Source: Streptomyces sp. NBC_01497
GTDB lineage: Bacteria; Actinomycetota; Actinomycetes; Streptomycetales; Streptomycetaceae
Length of the DNA: 64,000 bases
Reading direction: 5' to 3'
Assembly: GCF_036250695.1 (NCBI RefSeq)
Contig: NZ_CP109427.1
Location: 620,001-684,000 of the forward strand
The position numbers were made by a program, and so were the translations under genes. Within the stretch, counting starts at the first letter, position 1. Every line of letters starts with the position of its first letter. Below are positions 61,081-64,000 of this stretch, piece by piece. Below the pieces are notes generated by a model. That model searched no databases. It saw nothing but the letters and a program-made list of their open reading frames with translations, and was not told where the DNA came from.

Positions 61081-62742
61081 ATGCCCGACCCCGGCGCACC
61101 CGGCGCCTTTGTGACCTGTTCCGCCCTGTCGTTCCAGTGGCCGGACGGCACCACCGTCTTCGACGGGCTCTCCCTCACCGTCCCCCGCGGCCGCACCGGC
61201 CTCGCCGGCGGCAACGGCAGCGGAAAGTCCACCCTGCTGCACCTTCTGACCGGTCGACTGCGGCCCACTCAGGGGTCGGTGGCCGTCGGTGGGCATCTCG
61301 CCCACCTGCCGCAGAACATCACACTCGGCACCACGCTCCGCGTCGATGAGGCCCTCGGCATCGCGCAGCGGCGCGCCGCGCTGTCCGCGATCGAGGCCGG
61401 GGACGCGAGCGAGGAGAACTTCGAGACGATCGGCGACGACTGGGACGTCGAGGAGCGCGCCCACGCCACACTGGGCTCGCTCGGTCTCGGCGGCCTCGCG
61501 CTCGACCGCACCGTCGGGGAGATGTCGGGCGGGGAGACCGTCCTGCTCCGGCTCGCGGCCCTGCTGCTGGAACGCCCGGACGTGCTGCTGCTGGACGAAC
61601 CCACCAACAACCTGGACCTGTTCGCCCGCCGCAGGCTCTACGACGCCGTCGACTCCTGGCGTTCGGGAATCCTCCTCGTCGTCTCGCACGACCGCGAACT
61701 GCTGGAGCGGGTGGACCGCATCGCCGAACTCCGTTCCGGGGAGGTGCGTTGGTACGGCGGCGGCTGGTCCGCGTACGAGGAGACACTCGGCGTGCAGCAG
61801 GAGGCCGCCGGGCGGACTCTGCGCGCCGCCGAGGCCGATGTACGGCGGCAGAAGCGTGAGTTGGAGGAGACCAGGATCAAGGTGGCCCGGCGCCAACGGC
61901 AGAGCAAGAAACTGGACGCCCAGCGGCGGGCGCCCCGGATCGTCGCGGGCGCCCGCAAGCGGTCCGCGCAGGAGTCCGGCGACAAACTGCGCGGTCTCCA
62001 CGAGGACCGGCTGGACGAGGCGCGCGAACGGCGTGAGGCGGCGGCGGACGCGATCCGCGAGGACGCCGAGATCCGGGTGGAGCTCCCGCACACCGCGGTG
62101 CCCGCTGGCCGCACGGTGTTCACCCTGGACGCGCTGCGCCCCCGGCACGGCCGGCTCCGCGAGGGCACTCTCACCGTGCGCGGCCCCGAGCGCGTCGCCC
62201 TCGTCGGCCGCAACGGCGCGGGCAAGACCACGCTGCTGCGCACCCTGGCGGGGGAGCTCGCCCCGCTCTCCGGCGAGGCCAGGACGCAGGTGCCGCTCCG
62301 GTTCCTGCCCCAGCGCCTTGACGTCCTGGACGACGGGCTGAGCGTCGCCGCGAACGTGGCACGCTCCGCGCCCGGCGTGCCCGACAACGAGATCAGGTCG
62401 CAGTTGGCGCGGTTCCTCTTCAAGGGGGCCCGTGCCGAGCAGCCGGCCGGGACGCTGTCGGGCGGGGAGCGCTTCCGCGCCGCGCTCGCGGCCACGATGC
62501 TCGCGGCGCCCGCCCCCCAGCTCCTGATGCTGGACGAGCCGACGAACAACCTCGACGTGGCGAGCGTCCGGCAGCTGACGAGCGCGCTCGACGCGTATCG
62601 GGGCGCCCTCCTGATCGCCGGTCACGACCTCGCGTTCCTGCGGACGCTGGGCATCACACGGTGGCTGCTGCTCGGGGAGGAGCTGGAGGAGACCACCGAG
62701 GACGAGGTGGACGAGCTGCTCGCGGCCCCCGAAGCCCCCTGA
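61081..62742 (+). CDS. ABC-F family ATPase (ribosome protection type)
   Basis: 553 residues with two nucleotide-binding domains and no membrane helices. Domain 1: Walker A GGNGSGKST (43-51), signature MSGGE, Walker B VLLLDEPTNNLDL. A basic coiled linker (RRQKRELEETRIKVARRQRQ region) follows. Domain 2: GRNGAGKTT, LSGGE, LLMLDEPTNNLDV. The order and linker fit antibiotic-resistance ABC-F proteins that remove drugs from the ribosome. ATG 61081 has GAGAAG upstream; the frame further upstream is not protein-like. Confidence 0.9.
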   Translation: MPDPGAPGAFVTCSALSFQWPDGTTVFDGLSLTVPRGRTGLAGGNGSGKSTLLHLLTGRLRPTQGSVAVGGHLAHLPQNITLGTTLRVDEALGIAQRRAALSAIEAGDASEENFETIGDDWDVEERAHATLGSLGLGGLALDRTVGEMSGGETVLLRLAALLLERPDVLLLDEPTNNLDLFARRRLYDAVDSWRSGILLVVSHDRELLERVDRIAELRSGEVRWYGGGWSAYEETLGVQQEAAGRTLRAAEADVRRQKRELEETRIKVARRQRQSKKLDAQRRAPRIVAGARKRSAQESGDKLRGLHEDRLDEARERREAAADAIREDAEIRVELPHTAVPAGRTVFTLDALRPRHGRLREGTLTVRGPERVALVGRNGAGKTTLLRTLAGELAPLSGEARTQVPLRFLPQRLDVLDDGLSVAANVARSAPGVPDNEIRSQLARFLFKGARAEQPAGTLSGGERFRAALAATMLAAPAPQLLMLDEPTNNLDVASVRQLTSALDAYRGALLIAGHDLAFLRTLGITRWLLLGEELEETTEDEVDELLAAPEAP

Positions 62743-62750
62743 CGGCCCGT

Positions 62751-62777
62751 CCGGCGCGGATCGGGAGCGTGCGCCGG
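62751..62777. terminator. Hairpin between convergent genes
   Basis: CCGGCGC (62751-62757) pairs with GCGCCGG (62771-62777) across 13 nt, 8 bp after the ABC-F stop. Confidence 0.5.
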
Positions 62778-62849
62778 GCATGGCCGGGGGAGCCCGCCTT
62801 CGGTCGGCGCCGGCGCACCCGGGCGTGCGCCCCCGGAGTACCCGAGGGA

Positions 62850-63320
62850 TCAGGCGCGGGTGGCGAACCCCGCCCGCGCCGCCCGGCCGCTGACCGCGAC
62901 GAGAGCTCCGGCCAGCAGGACCCCGCAGACCCCCTGGTCGATCTTCATCCAGACCGGGAATGCTCCGGGCAGAGCGATGATCACCAGGATGGCGACGATC
63001 ATCACGGCCGAGATGACCCGCAGCCTCCGATACGCCCTCCGATCGCCGCGCGCGGCCCGCAGCGCGCAGAGGAAGGTCACCAGCGCGCTGACGACCACGA
63101 TGGCCGCCCGGATCCACACGGCCTCGTTCACGGCGGCGACGTCGTGACGCAGCAACGCGACCGCCACGAGGGTGGCCGCGCTGACCGCGAGGTAGCAACC
63201 GGTCAGCAGCTTCGCGGTGCGGAATGCCGCGATGCCGCTCTCGCGGCTTCCACGATCCTGGGCGCGGGAGGTGGGGCGCGGCCCCCCGGCGTCACTCCGT
63301 GCCGTGCTCCGGGCGTTCAT
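62850..63320 (-). CDS. Four-helix membrane protein, unknown function
   Basis: 156 residues. A hydrophilic N-terminus of about 35 residues is followed by four hydrophobic segments, the first near LLTGCYLAVSAATLVAVALL and the last near GVCGVLLAGALVAVS. Between helices 2 and 3 is a basic loop RAARGDRRAYRRLR. No family recognised with certainty; it resembles small actinobacterial integral membrane proteins. Convergent with the ABC-F gene. Confidence 0.7.
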   Translation of the reverse strand: MNARSTARSDAGGPRPTSRAQDRGSRESGIAAFRTAKLLTGCYLAVSAATLVAVALLRHDVAAVNEAVWIRAAIVVVSALVTFLCALRAARGDRRAYRRLRVISAVMIVAILVIIALPGAFPVWMKIDQGVCGVLLAGALVAVSGRAARAGFATRA

Positions 63321-63557
63321 GACGGTCCCTCTCTCCTCGTGTCCGCTTCCGTCCCATCGTCGGACCGGCGCCCCGTCGCGACGTCGGCCGCGTGGACGAG
63401 ACCGCCCGGCGCCGGTGTCGGGGACCGCTCGGGGCTGCCCCGTAAGGGGACCGTCCGAGACCCCGGAGGAAAACCGCCGTACCTCGTTTACGAACGCGAA
63501 GGCCGGTCAGGCGGTGGGGAGCAAGGCAGCACACACCACCACCTTCGGGAGGTACGT

Positions 63558-63743
63558 ATGAGCAAGCTGGGCGACATGGCGGACAAGGCCAAGAAGATGG
63601 CGAAGGGTCACCCGGACCAGACCGACAAGGCGGTGGAACGCGGCGAACGGATGGTCGACGAGCGCACCGGCAACCGCTACGACTCCCAGACGGACCGGGC
63701 CGCCGACTCGGTGCGCCGCACCTACCGCGACGGCGATCACTGA
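63558..63743 (+). CDS. Rv0909-like small protein (putative antitoxin)
   Basis: 61 residues, highly charged, starting MSKLGDMADKAKKMAKGHP and continuing ERGERMVDERTGNRYDSQTD. The D-K-A-x-K...D-E-R-T-G pattern fits the small actinobacterial family annotated as Rv0909-like antitoxins; no toxin gene is adjacent, so a stress-protein role is equally possible. GGGAGG lies 7 nt upstream. A hairpin follows 17 bp after the stop. Confidence 0.8.
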   Translation: MSKLGDMADKAKKMAKGHPDQTDKAVERGERMVDERTGNRYDSQTDRAADSVRRTYRDGDH

Positions 63744-63759
63744 TACGAGTGGTCCCTGT

Positions 63760-63784
63760 GCGGCGGAGGTCCGGCCTCCGCCGC
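63760..63784 (+). terminator. Hairpin terminator after the Rv0909-like gene
   Basis: Perfect 10-bp stem GCGGCGGAGG (63760-63769) with 63775-63784, 5-nt loop. Confidence 0.75.
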
Positions 63785-63887
63785 CGGGGCCGCCGGCGCG
63801 TGGCGGGAACCTCGGGAGCGGCCTTCCCCTTCCCGCCGTGTCCCTGCGGGCCGCGGAGCCGGAACGTACGACCGACAAGGAGAGACC

Positions 63888-64000
63888 GTGTCCGAACCAC
63901 CCCTTCCCGAGGCCGCCGTGGCCATGCTGCGCAAGCCGAACCCCTCGGTCATCACCACGCTGAGGTCGGACGGACAGCCGGTCTCCACAGCGACCTGGTA
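63888..64000 (+). CDS. PPOX-class F420-dependent oxidoreductase, N-terminal fragment
   Basis: GTG start with AAGGAGAG upstream; 37 codons before the window ends. The product starts VSEPPLPEAAVAMLRKPN and continues ITTLRSDGQPVSTATW, the first strands of the pyridoxamine-phosphate-oxidase-like split barrel. The form is typical of actinobacterial F420-dependent members. The rest lies outside the window. Confidence 0.75.
   Translation, partial: MSEPPLPEAAVAMLRKPNPSVITTLRSDGQPVSTATW

Overview
The window is about 73% GC, with tightly packed genes that overlap by ATGA or GTGA, frequent GTG starts, and families typical of Streptomyces (DUF5133, Rv2578c-type radical SAM, TIGR03084, BlaI/M56, GH46 chitosanase, Rv0909-like antitoxin). 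It reads as chromosomal accessory DNA of a Streptomyces or close relative. I saw no rRNA, tRNA, CRISPR array, transposase or integrase.

Layout: (1) 1-3.0 kb: metabolic singletons (a truncated quinone-oxidoreductase-like gene, nucleotidyltransferase, DUF5133, PIG-L deacetylase). (2) 3.1-9.5 kb: an osmoprotectant-type ABC importer whose ATPase gene is separated from its permease and binding-protein genes by an amino-acid permease and an acetylxylan esterase. A 17-bp tandem repeat array lies upstream of the permeases. (3) 9.9-15.4 kb: a cupin, then UbiX-like and UbiD-like genes divergent from a NitT/TauT-type ABC importer. A perfect operator-like palindrome lies between the two arms, suggesting aromatic-acid uptake and prenyl-FMN decarboxylation. 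(4) 16.1-17.4 kb: a ferredoxin-reductase-like flavoprotein preceded by a tiny overlapping ORF.

(5) 17.8-30.8 kb is the most striking part: one long, almost continuously overlapping operon. It encodes a LacI regulator, a CUT1 sugar ABC importer, four consecutive ADP-ribosylglycohydrolase (ARH/DraG) family proteins of different subtypes, a ribokinase-like PfkB kinase, a class III CoA-transferase and a CitE/HpcH-type CoA lyase. A LacI-type operator lies in front, a perfect 16-bp hairpin separates the transporter genes from the enzyme genes, and two hairpins follow the end. The ARH plus PfkB pairing recalls E. coli yegUV. Uptake, hydrolytic release and phosphorylation of a ribosyl-type glycoside is the simplest reading, but the substrate is unknown.

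(6) 30.9-32.2 kb: a glutamine amidotransferase and an acyl-CoA thioesterase. (7) 32.3-45.0 kb: an organosulfur scavenging locus with a leader peptide, a GST-like protein, a polar-amino-acid ABC importer split over two divergent transcripts, four flavin monooxygenases (LLM family), an SsuE-like FMN reductase and a large FAD/NAD(P)-binding protein. A second Cys-Cys leader peptide lies in the divergent region, so cysteine-responsive control is likely. (8) 45.1-57 kb: alpha/beta hydrolase, radical SAM protein, TIGR03084 protein, Ku with a long histone-like tail, an MFS exporter divergent from an HxlR regulator with repeated sites, an F420-type oxidoreductase, a BlaI/M56 pair with a BlaI-type dyad, and a cyclopropane-fatty-acid synthase. 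(9) 57.4-64 kb: secreted M4 protease, GH46 chitosanase, ABC-F ATPase with a long leader, a four-helix membrane protein, an Rv0909-like small protein and the start of a PPOX/F420-type oxidoreductase cut by the window edge.
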